A stretch of DNA of 13,147 nt from Amoebophrya sp. AT5.2 (taxonomy: Eukaryota > Sar > Dinophyceae > Syndiniales > Amoebophryaceae), in the NCBI GenBank assembly GCA_005223375.1, contig RXOD01005628.1, forward strand, positions 1 through 13,147. Reading direction: 5' to 3'. The position numbers were made by a program, and so were the translations under genes. Every line of letters begins with the position of its first letter. Position 1 is the stretch's first letter. The notes beneath the pieces were generated by a model. It was not told where the DNA came from. It saw only the letters and a list, made by a program, of their open reading frames with translations, and did not search any database. Shown here piece by piece: positions 1-8,880 of this stretch.

Positions 1-1
1 A

Positions 2-302
2 TCGATCAGTCACGCGCGTAGCTACGGGGTAGGCCCATACGGGGGAGGCTCATCAACCTCTGCCGCTGGTCCTCGGGGGCGCCGGACACTGTGAGCTTTG
101 ATTGGCAACTCTGAGGAAAAAGATGCTAGAGAAAGAGAGACAGGGCCTCCTCAGTGGCCGTTCTGCTTCTGGAGGAGGTGGCGGCGGCGGCGGTGGCCGT
201 CCGGGTGCAGGTGCTAGCATGGGACCTGGAAATGCGGGTGGTTGGCCGAGCACTAGCGGAAATCCACCTGGCGGTGGTCGCTCCAATAACTCGCCGCGTT
301 AG
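2..302 (+). CDS. Possible 3' end of a Gly-rich protein gene (partial, with candidate 25-nt intron)
   Basis: This is read as codons 2-90, a GT-AG intron at 91-115, and codons from 116 to a TAG at 300-302. The first part is Gly/Ser-rich. After the splice a basic, helix-like stretch (KKMLEKERQGLL) leads into a nine-glycine run and a Gly/Pro/Ser/Asn tail. The donor GTGAGC and acceptor CTGAG keep the frame; without splicing both frames hit stops (91-93 and 99-101). Low-complexity glycine tails of this kind are common in RNA-binding proteins, but no domain is present and I do not recognise the gene. The same bases are also open on the minus strand as a proline-rich frame, with pyrimidine tracts that look like intron 3' ends, so the strand is uncertain. 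The gene would begin left of the window. Confidence 0.3.
91..115 (+). other. Candidate 25-nt GT-AG intron
   Basis: The segment starts GTGAGC and ends CTGAG, and its length (25, remainder 1 on division by 3) is exactly what is needed to join the open frame of 2-90 to the open frame of 116-302. It contains in-frame stops in both flanking frames. Introns this short are known in some ciliates. It depends on the plus-strand reading of the region being right. Confidence 0.25.
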
Positions 303-476
303 GACGCCAAGAGAGACGGAGGTAGTAAGAAACTCTTTCACCACTAAGCTTTTTTTTTGGTGAAGTTGAAATGGAAAAAATTAAAATAAATGAATCGCAG
401 GAGATAGACCCCTGTCGAATCAATGCCCCAACCCTCAGAAAAATCGGTGTTTCCTGGTCGTATGATTGCCACTTAC
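303..476. other. AT-rich spacer or minus-strand intron
   Basis: No open frame of note. The segment holds a run of nine T at about 350-358 and an A/T-rich stretch at 365-395 including AAAATAAATG. If the minus-strand exon at 654-477 is real, this is most of its downstream intron: the donor GTAAGT lies at 476-471 and the pyrimidine tract with a CTAAC-like branch site lies at about 330-296 when read on the minus strand. Confidence 0.35.
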
Positions 477-654
477 CTCTGATGATCCGTAGTATTCTTG
501 TTGATCGGTAGCGCTAGGGAGGTTGCCACCAAACAATCGACCGTGAGGTTGTGCGAGTTGGGTGGTGCCGTTGGTCGCTCCGTTAGGGCCACCCTGCAGT
601 CTTTTCAAATGCCCCAACCCAACTTCATGATAGATTGACTCCGTCGGCAGAGTG
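477..654 (-). CDS. Candidate internal exon of a minus-strand gene
   Basis: Read on the minus strand, a pyrimidine-containing stretch ends in TTGCAG at 655. An open segment follows down to 477 and meets GAG|GTAAGT, a perfect consensus donor. The encoded segment (about 59 residues) has a mixed start (TESIYHEVGLGHLKRLQGG) and then a Gln/Asn/Gly/Thr-rich part ending DQQEYYGSSE. The next plausible acceptor is at 290 (pyrimidine tract, CTAAC branch-like site, GCGAG) or 281. It opens in phase into a proline-rich frame with a nine-proline run. Upstream on this strand, CTGCAG at 748-743 is another acceptor-like site. There is no recognisable domain. The low-complexity composition resembles disordered regions of RNA-associated proteins, but that is inference. 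This conflicts with the plus-strand reading of bases 1-302. Confidence 0.35.
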
Positions 655-751
655 CTGCAATATATCGGAATCGGATTGTTGAGGAAGAGCGGCGACTGGG
701 CGCAAGAGCAGTGACGGGCGTCGAAAAACCCAGAGGAGCCTCCTGCAGAAC

Positions 752-1036
752 ATGAGGAAATCGCCAAAATCTGTCAACAAGGAGAAGAATCAAGTCCGCG
801 CATTTCATGTGAAGATGAAAGGCATCAAGGATAGAACTCAGCCAGATCTGTACCAGAAGACCCTTCTTCTAGTTCTAGACACTACCGGCACTGACGAGTT
901 GTCCCCGTACTCGTACCGACAAGATCAATTTCGTTGTACTTGTACCTCTGTGAGAACACAATTGACACCACCTCTGACTTTTTATGTCAGGGAAGGCACA
1001 TTTGTTGCCTCTACCGAAGTTGTGCGGGCACTGTAG
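752..1036 (+). CDS. Weak hypothetical ORF, 94 codons
   Basis: This ATG-initiated frame has a lysine-rich N-terminus (MRKSPKSVNKEK) and no recognisable domain, signal peptide or membrane segment. The same interval also holds acceptor-like pyrimidine tracts on the minus strand (for example TTGTTGACAG and TTCTGCAG read in reverse around 775-743), which suggests it may instead belong to the minus-strand gene. A second short plus frame (715 to about 831) has an equally protein-like Glu-rich composition (PAEHEEIAKICQQGEESS). The true coding content is unresolved. Confidence 0.15.
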   Translation: MRKSPKSVNKEKNQVRAFHVKMKGIKDRTQPDLYQKTLLLVLDTTGTDELSPYSYRQDQFRCTCTSVRTQLTPPLTFYVREGTFVASTEVVRAL

Positions 1037-1675
1037 CATAGGTAGATGTAAGCACCGTCGACGACAGCTAGTGCGTTGACCACATGTTGTACAATACAGC
1101 TATAAAATTCCACCACTCGCCTTCTAGCCAGGAGGGAGGCAGGAGCTACTACGCGTAGCCAGAGGCATATACATCAATGGCAATTTCCAATTTAATGTCT
1201 TCATCGTCCGCACTTGAATTCGAGGAACTCTCCTGCGACTAGGTAAGCACATGGGGCACCTATCAATTGGGCCCCGGCTTCCTTTTCCACGATCGTAATC
1301 CTTGACGTTGATCATTGACGAAGCTCGTGCGAAAAACAAAATGCCTGCTGGTCTCATGAAAATGAATCAAAAACCAAAAAAGCCATGATGTGACGTGTGA
1401 AGGACGAAGTGACATCTTTTCACTTTTCATGACCGACAGGCTCGGCACAGGAAAAACAGCAGGACTAAACATTAAGAACGCTAGGCGCGAGGATTCCGGA
1501 GCCGGCAGCTGTCCGTCGTCGTTTTCTTTGGAAAAGCAAAAAGAGCAGGAGCAAGCTCATCTCCGCATAGATTTCACTTTAATTATTGTATCTTCTTGGT
1601 TTCAAGAACTGCTCTTGCCTCTTCCTCTTTCCTGGAAAACCCCCTCTCTGCGTCGAGGCTCGAGCCGGAACGTCG

Positions 1676-1840
1676 ATGAGTCAGAGCACGGCGTTCTGCT
1701 TGATGTTCAAGTGTGGATCGTGTACACGTTCAAACCTTGGTTCTAGAAACGATTGGTGCGATCCACCCGAGATCGATGGCTATCCACAAAGCAACGAATG
1801 CCTCACTAAAGTTCAGCTTGGTTCTCCCGTCGCGCGTTGA
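1676..1840 (+). CDS. Weak small Cys-containing ORF, 54 residues
   Basis: A short ATG-initiated frame whose product has several cysteines in a pattern C-x4-C-x2-C-x11-C followed by another Cys (FCLMFKCGSCTRS ... NDWCDPP ... NECLT). The open frame extends upstream without ATG to about 1586. No signal peptide and no family is recognised. Spacing of cysteines is suggestive of a small structural or metal-binding peptide, but a chance ORF is equally possible. Confidence 0.15.
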   Translation: MSQSTAFCLMFKCGSCTRSNLGSRNDWCDPPEIDGYPQSNECLTKVQLGSPVAR

Positions 1841-2093
1841 TCTCGATCGAGAAAACTAGACGCCCATGGTGATCATATCGTTCGAAGTGCACAGCGGTCG
1901 CCGTGGGCGTCCTCTCGTCGTCAAGTACGTTCGTGTCGAGATCGTCAAGTAGTGCTCAAAAAAAGAAGTAGTTCGCCCCACGTCTACTTCCTCCTCCGTC
2001 ATTGCTGTTATTCTTATTCATCCGTCCAGGGACAAAGATCGCCAAGCGCGTGAAGTTTCTCTTGTGTCTAGTAGGTCGCTTTCGCTACTCGTG

Positions 2094-2363
2094 ATGGTGA
2101 TCATCGTCCTGATCGGTAATTATAGTACAGCCCCAGCAGCACCAGCAGGAGAGGACCCAAACCCAAACCCCGTGGCTTTATCTCCCGATGGGCGCCTACG
2201 GGCGCTGCAGTTGCACCCACTCTTACGCAGTAGGCCACATGCACATGCAGTAGGCCACATGCCTCCGTTTCTTTCCTCTAGATCTACTTTTACTTTACAA
2301 GCTATATTGAGTAGAATAATAGTATGTAGTTTTTTATCTCGTTCTCGACTTCTTCTCCTATAG
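2094..2363 (+). CDS. Weak small ORF with hydrophobic N-terminus, 89 residues
   Basis: The frame from ATG at 2094 begins MVIIVLIGNYSTAPAAPAG, a short hydrophobic stretch followed by an Ala/Pro segment resembling a secretory signal and cleavage region, and then Asn/Pro repeats. The C-terminal third is Ser/Leu/Arg-rich and reads through AT-rich, intron-like DNA, so the frame may end or splice earlier. A GTAATT donor-like site occurs at about 2116. It may simply be 5' leader sequence of the helicase gene 190 bases downstream. Confidence 0.15.
   Translation: MVIIVLIGNYSTAPAAPAGEDPNPNPVALSPDGRLRALQLHPLLRSRPHAHAVGHMPPFLSSRSTFTLQAILSRIIVCSFLSRSRLLLL
2227..2262 (+). repeat. 16-bp direct duplication, period 20
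   Basis: GCAGTAGGCCACATGC occurs at 2227-2242 and again at 2247-2262, separated by ACAT. Only two copies are present, so this is a local duplication and not an array. It lies about 300 bases upstream of the helicase start codon. Confidence 0.8.
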
Positions 2364-2538
2364 TGACACGCCCCTCCTTTCTCTCGTAGATACAGATTGT
2401 GGCACCCCCGTCGTCCGTCGAGAGCGCTTAGGCTTACAATTACAAACATACTTAATTTTTAGATAGTTTTCACGTTGATGAAGCTTTGGCTTTCGAAACT
2501 TTGCGCGCAGGAAAACCAAAAATAAACAGTCGACACGC

Positions 2539-2556
2539 ATGGGCATCGAACGATGA
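2539..2556 (+). promoter_or_regulatory. Upstream ORF (5 codons) overlapping the helicase start codon
   Basis: ATG at 2539 encodes MGIER and stops at TGA 2554-2556, which overlaps the helicase ATG (2553-2555) in an ATGA arrangement. In eukaryotes an upstream ORF ending on a start codon can dampen translation or allow reinitiation. This assumes that the 5' leader includes base 2539. An in-frame TAA at 2523-2525 confirms the helicase frame does not extend further upstream without splicing. Confidence 0.35.
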
Positions 2557-5500
2557 GCTCCACTTGTGAACGCGCAGCGCGCGTGGTGCGGCCTTCGTCC
2601 GTGTCCGATGCCTCAGAGCGTTCTGTTCATGAGGACCGCTCCCTCCTTCCGAGCTCTGGCTCGTCATGCTCTTCGTCTTCGTTTTCCAGCAACGGTAGTC
2701 GACGGCGAGGGCACAGAAGGCGCAAGCAGACGCGCTTCTCTTCATCTAGCAGCAAAAGCAGCTGCTCCGGCAGCTCTTCTCCCTCCGTTGACCACACGGA
2801 TGAGGAAGATGCTGAAAGCTTGCGACGCCGGCGTCGACGGACCTCCGCTTCCAGCAACGGAAGTCGAGGTCCGTCGACGGCGGAGCCTGCAGCTGAAAGT
2901 GGACAAGAACAAGAAGAAGGCGAGGCGCAGGCAGCTCCTCACCCTGCTCAGGAGCCTCCGCTATTGGACTTTGAGGACGATGAAGAGGAGGACGCACGCT
3001 ACCAAGCTGGGCTCGAGCAACAGAAGGAACGACAACGAAAGGACTGCGAAGAGCGAAAGGGCGCATTGAAGTACCCAGCCTTGTTACTGCGCAGCCGCGT
3101 GGTGTCCTTCGCTTTCGACAAAGCGGCGGCGCAACTGGAAGCGCAGCTGAGGTGGAAGCAGAAGCTCAAGCGCTTCGATAAGGGCAGCTTTCTGGCTACG
3201 GACAAGAACGCGCAACTACTCGGCGAGGGTCGTCCTCCTGGCGCAGGTGGAGTTGTCTGGGGTACAACTACTGCTCACCACCGCCACGACGACCACGCGC
3301 AGCAAAACTTCGTGGCCGGGTCATCTCGCGGCGGCGCCAGCAGTTCGCTTCTACGGCAGCAGCACTTTGCGTTTCAGATTTGGGTGCGAATCCAAAACTT
3401 TCCCGTCGAAGGGGACGAGCCGATCGAGAAGTTTTTTCGGGGGGACGGAAAGTCGAAGAAGGAGGCCCAGGCGGCTGCCTACCGCAAGTTCATCCTGTTT
3501 GCCTGCGAGGAGAGCGGCGCGCTGGGGGAAAGCAACAGACAAGACTTGTGCATGGAAGCCGGACAGATGCTGCTGCGAGACTTCAACAAGCTCGGCGTGG
3601 AGACCGCGTACGAATTCGAAAAGCTCCTCATTGATGATGTTCTGGAAGCAGATGAAAAAGACTGCTCGGAGGTCGTACAACCGGTTGTTGTGTCCTCGCG
3701 CGACACAGGCGAGATCAAAGCATCCAAAGCGCTCGTTCACCGTGTCGTCTTGCGGCTCACCAAAAGTGGCTTGACGGTGCTCGGCCAGGGCAGTAGTTTG
3801 ATCAACGCCAAACTGGATGCTCTAGAGAACATGGTGGCGAAATTTGAGTGCTGGGCCGGCTTAGAGAGCGGGTTCTTAGTTGGATCTTCCCATCAGTATC
3901 GGGAGCACGAAGGAGCAGACCACGAGCCTCCGGAGCCGCTGGATGAGGAGACGCAGAAGCGTATGCGCGTAGCGTTGGGGCTGTCGCCGTCGATTTTCAA
4001 CGCGCAGCGCTGGGCCCTAATGCTCCAACGGTACGAAATCGTGGCCACCCGGCACAAGGTCATGCCGAAAATTGAGTACACGGAGAGAATGGCCATACCG
4101 GCGATTGACGACGAGGACCGCGAACAAGTAGAGGCGCCGGGACGAGCGGGAGGAGGAGGTCCTAGCGCGCAGCACCGTGTTGCGCATGATGAAAATCGAG
4201 AACGCGCGAAAATGAGTGAGGTGGAGGCCATTTTGCGGCGGCATCGCGAAGCGAGTCGGGCAAACAAGAAGGCGGCCGGGGAAAAAGAGTACATGGCGAC
4301 AATTACGTGGGTGTACAACGACCCGTCTCGCATCAACAGCACGACCGCCACAGCTATCGGCCGTGGCCGCTCGAAGCAGATCGCGAAGGCCCACGCTGCG
4401 GAGGAGATGCTGCGCGAGCTGAAGCTGCTGAAAGCGCTGCCCCCCAGTCTGAAGTCCACGTGGTCGCACTTCGCGCGCAAGCTCGCTCTCGCCGAAAGCC
4501 AAGGAGAGCTCGCCGAGCTGGCGGGACTGGTGTCGGAGGACTACTGGGACCTCTTCCTGCCCGCGTTGTTCAAGGTGCACGGGGAGAAGCTGCTGCGCAC
4601 GCCGTTCTTTTTCACGCAGAAGCTGCAGATCCCCTTGTGGCAGGAATTGCTCCAGCAGGCGGCATTTCACATCGGGGTGGAGGAAACAGGCGAGGTGGCC
4701 GAGAGCTCCTGCAGTCCTCGAGTTGTCGGGGACGACGACGCGCACGTCGAGTTCTTTCCTCCGCTGAGGCTGACCGCCGCCGAGCGCGGCACCGTGTTGA
4801 TGCGTCGGCTCGGCGGTCACGCGAGAACAATCCCCGCGGCGCTGGCGAAAAAAGTTTTACGGGAGGCCGCAGTAGAGCGTGAGAGAATATTAAACGACGC
4901 TGAAAAGCAGGCGAAAACTGCCACTAGTAGTACGGAAGCGCATGTAGATGTACAAGGACGTGAGAGGACAGAAGCTGAAGCGCAGAGGCAGAGCAAAGCC
5001 ACAGGCTCCTGCTACTCGTCGGAGCTGCATCCAGCACACACAGCGGTCCCGTACACGAAGGACGACTGGGAGGCCTATTGGCACGACGGAGCAGAGGGGA
5101 ATGGTGCAGAAGCAGATGATCATGTAAAATCTTCATCGTGCGCTACTAAGAGCGGCGTGACGACGGCCGAGCAGATGCTGGACCGCGTGGCGCAGTTCCA
5201 CAGCATGCAGGCGTCGCAGTACTACTGTAAGTGGATGGGCTTTCTTTGGATGGAGCAGTACGAGGAGTTCGTAAAGGCGCTGGAATTGCCCTCGGAGTTG
5301 GAGTTGCAGGTGATCGAGTGCAACCTGCCGGAATGCGTGCGAGTCGCGTACTACTACGACTATTGGGGCCGGGGCCAAGAGGACGAGCAGGAGGACGGAC
5401 ACGGAGCCGGGGGCGCACGAAGTAATGCTGAGTCTGCTGGTGGAGCTGGTCGTGGTGCAAGTCTTTCGGCCGCCAGAATCGCAGCCCCTGGAACTACTGA

Positions 5501-8500
5501 TGGCGACGCAAGCGAGACGCGGCGAGCTGAATTTGAACACGAAGACTCCGGCAACATGAATTCTGATGCTGAAGTAGACAACGAAGAAGGAGATGAAGCC
5601 ACGAGCTATCATGTTCACCACCACCCCGGCCGCAGCAGCGGTCCAACTGCCGGGCGCGACCGCAGCCACCCGATTCTCGCGAACGACCTGCTGCTCGTCA
5701 ACCGCCGACCGGCAGTGGTCACCAGCATCAAGGTCGTGAAACTCGACGACCCGACCGGCGCCACCAAGGGCGCGAAGAGACTGGAAGCCACCCTCCGGCT
5801 CCTGGACCCCCGCGAGGACGACGACAGTGCGTTCACGCTGGGCGCAGGAGCGGTCGAGAACTCGTTTTCGTCTGCTGGCAGAAATAGCGGCCCGAGGATC
5901 AAGAAGGTGGGCGCCGTGCTGTTCGGTAACAGGACCCCGATGCTGCGGCAGCAGAGGGCGTTGCAGTTCGTGTGCGCGTACCAAGCAAAGGACTACGAGA
6001 GGCTGCTTCTGAAGCCCGACGGCGCGGGGACGATGGACCCAGCTTGGACGTTGCTTCTTTGGCATCAAAAGCCGCAGCACTGTTCGGGCCCGGCGCCAAC
6101 GTCGCAGCTATTGTCGTGGTCTAGTTTGCAGCCCCCAGCTCCCGGACATCACAACAGGAAGGCGTCTGCCAGCAAATCTAGCGCCGCCCCGGTCCCGCAC
6201 GTGGCCGCTCGACTCGCGGAAAAAGACGTGCTCTACCCGCGGCAAGAGCAAGATCGCCGGCGCCGACGACGAGACGATGAAGACACCCACAGGCCTGTGG
6301 AGGCTCGCTCCAGCTTCCTGGAGAAGTTCGGGCTTTCCGAGACCCAACGGCACGCCGTGAACATTGCCATCCGGCGGCAGTTCACCGTGATCCAGGGTCC
6401 TCCCGGCACTGGCAAGACCTACTGCGCCGCCATCATCGCGGTGGCCTTTTTGCTGTTCCACCCGGAAAAGGACGCAAAGTGCATCTGCTGCGCGGACTCG
6501 AATGTTGCTGCGGACAACTTCTACTCGGCGATCAAGGAGCTGCTCAAGCGGTTTGACTTTAGGAAGTACGGGCTCGCGTCTGGGCCGGAGAGGGAGAACG
6601 ACGGGGAGGTCTGGGCGAAGGAGCTCGACGGACTGGTGCAGAGGCTGGGAGACGGGTCGTTGCTGACAAAAAGCAAGTTCGTCGCAAACGACGAAGTGGC
6701 AGGCATGGCGATGGACGACGCGGATGAAAGCGGCGAGCGAGGCAGCGGAACGGTGGTCACTCAGGAGGAGGATGGTGATGGTCGTGCGTTTCCGACCGAG
6801 GCACAGCCACGCGGGCGCGCGAAGGCAATCGCGGAGATGTTTGCGCGGATTCAAAAGGCGAGAATTCTCGTAACGACGTGCGCGGGCGCGGGCATGGACA
6901 TCATCGACAAAGCGTGCAACGGAAACGTCCCGGATGAGGAAGTGCCGCACGCTGTAGGCGGTAGTCGTGGACAAGGGACGGCATCGGATGGGGGTCCCCC
7001 GCAACCCCATTCCCGATCTTCCCGCGCGCCCGGCGCCCCCCGGCAGCGGTACAAAAAAAAGATCCGATTAGTGATCGCAGACGAAGCCACGCAGAGTCTG
7101 GAAACGAGCACCCTGGTCCCCATGTGCCAGGCCGGAGCTGGATTGCACCGCCTAGTACTCATCGGCGATCACAAACAGCTCGCGCCGACGGTGCGGTCGC
7201 GGATCGAGCAGTCGCGCGACGGGGCGTCGGTATCTGGATTTGGTTGTGCGCGGTAGGGTGGAGAAAAACAAAACTAACAATCTTCACGCTTCTTTGCCCT
7301 GGCGACACGGTGTAGACAAGCAGAAGCATTATGTTTGCGCCCAGCACGTGCACGACGGTGGCAACTAAAAAAATCCCTTTGTTCCCTTACAACTTTAATT
7401 CATGTTTCTTGCGCTACCTATGCCTCTAGCTACGCCACTCATTCAATCTGATTCCGAATTTAGATGAAATTCTTCGTTCTGACATGAGCATGTCGTGCAC
7501 GAATCTCGAATACACGACTGCTTCTCACAGCTACTGGATCGCCTGTCCTCTCCTGGCCGCATTCTTCTGGAGCCTCCACCACTTCACTATCACTCATCTT
7601 CTGGCCACCTCGGCCCAGCGGACCAGTACTCGCGCAAAAGCGTAGACGAGTACCCGTCACTCTCGTCGAACGTCTCCAGCATCCCGCCGCGCGACGGCGA
7701 TCCCCCGCCCGAGGAGTTCGGGAGTCTGATGTCGCGTCTCGTGAATTCGGGCGCGATCACGCCGCTGATGCTCACGGAGCAGCGGCGGATGCATCCCGGG
7801 ATCGCGTATTTCCCGAACAAGCACTTCTACGACGGCAAGCTAAAGAACCACGAGCCCTCGCGCGAGGACGGGTGTGACGAAGATGAAAGTTCTAGTACTT
7901 CGTATTCTCATCAGCGACATGAGCGAGAAAGGAACGCGGAGAAGCAAAAGCAGAAGTTCTTCCGGTCCCTGTTCCACCGTTTGCCGCCCGTGCACTTCAT
8001 CCACGTTGGAGGAAGTGCGAAGGCGACCAGCAGCGGCAACGAGTGCCGGCGCGGGGACTCGTCCTTCAACGAGAAAGAGGCCGCGGAAGTAGTCGCAATG
8101 GTCCACAACATGCGGCGGTGGGCGAAGAACGAAAAGTCGAGGACGAGCGCCACCAAGAAGGAGAGCAAAGAGAAAGACGACAACCCGCAGGCCCGTGCGG
8201 ACTTTCTGCAGACCCTTTCCGTCGGCGTGATCACGCCCTACAACGCGCAGCTGGTGTTGCTGAAGCAGCTGTTGGGGGACTACCTGTACCAGAAGCGCAA
8301 GCACGGCAAGACGTTCCAGTCCCTCTCCGTAGACACGATCGACGGGTGCCAGGGCTGCGAGAAGGACGTCGTCTTGTTCTCCACGGTGCGCAGTAATGGG
8401 TCGGGAAACCTCGGCTTTCTCTCCGACCCGCGGCGCATGAACGTGGCGCTCACACGGGCGAAGAGCCTTTTGCTCGTGTTCGGGGACGCCGAGTGCCTGC

Positions 8501-8880
8501 GAGGAAACTCATCGTGCTGGTGCCGATGGGTTGGGGAGGACGTGAACCTGTGGCCCGAGTGGGTGCAACGGTTCCACTTCGACCGGCGGAATGGAGATGG
8601 AGATGAGCTTGAGAAGCACAAGCAACAGTCCTCTACCACCGAAGGAAGAACGTCTTGGTCCTCGGCGTGGTGGAACAAAGGTTCCTGGAGGTCGTGGTGG
8701 GATCGCCAGCGCGAGGACGAAGACGATCCCATTGACCGCCAGCGCGATGAGAATGCAAACGGCCACGAGAGGAAAGATGGAAAGTCCAATTGGTCATGGT
8801 CTGCGGGGGGCAATAATAATGACGAGAGCGACCGATGGAGGGATCGATGGAAACGATGGGACAACAACTGGTACTACTAG
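2553..8880 (+). CDS. UPF1-like SF1 helicase with dsRBD-like segments (two exons)
   Basis: Exons 2553-7229 and 7627-8880 join in phase to about 1976 residues; an in-frame TAA lies 30 bases upstream of the chosen ATG. Residues 1-130 are SR/Arg-rich, then acidic. Three segments resemble the C-terminal half of dsRNA-binding domains: 272-320 (GDGKSKKEAQAAAYRKF), 396-432 (GQGSSLINAKLDALE, degenerate) and 579-625 (GRGRSKQIAKAHAAEEML). The helicase core is complete: Q motif Q1265, Walker A GPPGTGKT 1282-1289, Ia DSNVAADN 1315-1322, Walker B DEATQ 1510-1514, III GDHKQ 1538-1542, IV-region EQRRMHP 1610-1616, V DGCQGCEKD 1798-1806, VI RRMNVALTRAK 1828-1838. This core is typical of UPF1/IGHMBP2/senataxin-like ATP-dependent 5'-3' RNA or DNA translocases. 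UPF1's Cys/His-rich domain is not seen, so it is not UPF1 itself. A role on structured or double-stranded RNA (silencing, surveillance) is inferred. The last 70 residues are Trp-rich. Confidence 0.9.
7230..7626 (+). other. Intron of the helicase gene (397 nt)
   Basis: The helicase reading frame ends in a stop 15 codons after motif III, and the next motif resumes in another frame, so an intron is required. The donor GTATCT follows codon TCG at 7229, and the acceptor GGACCAG precedes TAC at 7627; both are phase 0. The region before the acceptor is pyrimidine-rich (7575-7616), and GC at third codon positions rises sharply right after it. An alternative would remove more sequence and join GFG near 7242 directly to SLMSRL near 7723, recreating the GLG-SLFERL motif of UPF1 relatives, but it needs non-canonical boundaries. 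Confidence 0.75.

Larger units (their letters stand above)
1037..2538. other. Long region without a firm gene
   Basis: Stops are frequent in all frames and composition is more AT-rich and uneven than in the helicase gene. There is a TATAAAA at 1101-1107, a donor-like GTAAGC at about 1242, and a 16-bp duplicated motif at 2227-2262. Two short frames that could be small genes are listed separately. The last few hundred bases may include the promoter and 5' leader of the helicase gene, with an acceptor-like TTTGCGCGCAG shortly before the start codon. Confidence 0.5.

Noticed and set aside
1390..1746. GTGKT in a short plus-strand frame, resembling a Walker A motif
   Set aside because: No preceding beta-strand or upstream G-x-x pattern of a real P-loop, no other NTPase motifs, and the frame is in stop-rich DNA.
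3247..6080. Many long frames in other phases and on the minus strand across the helicase exon (up to 315 codons)
   Set aside because: They are GC-rich shadows of the helicase frame, biased to Arg/Ala/Pro/Leu, without domains.
2553..8880. Assignment as UPF1 (nonsense-mediated decay factor) itself
   Set aside because: No Cys/His-rich zinc-binding domain before the helicase, dsRBD-like segments instead, and different spacing; only a UPF1-like family assignment is safe.
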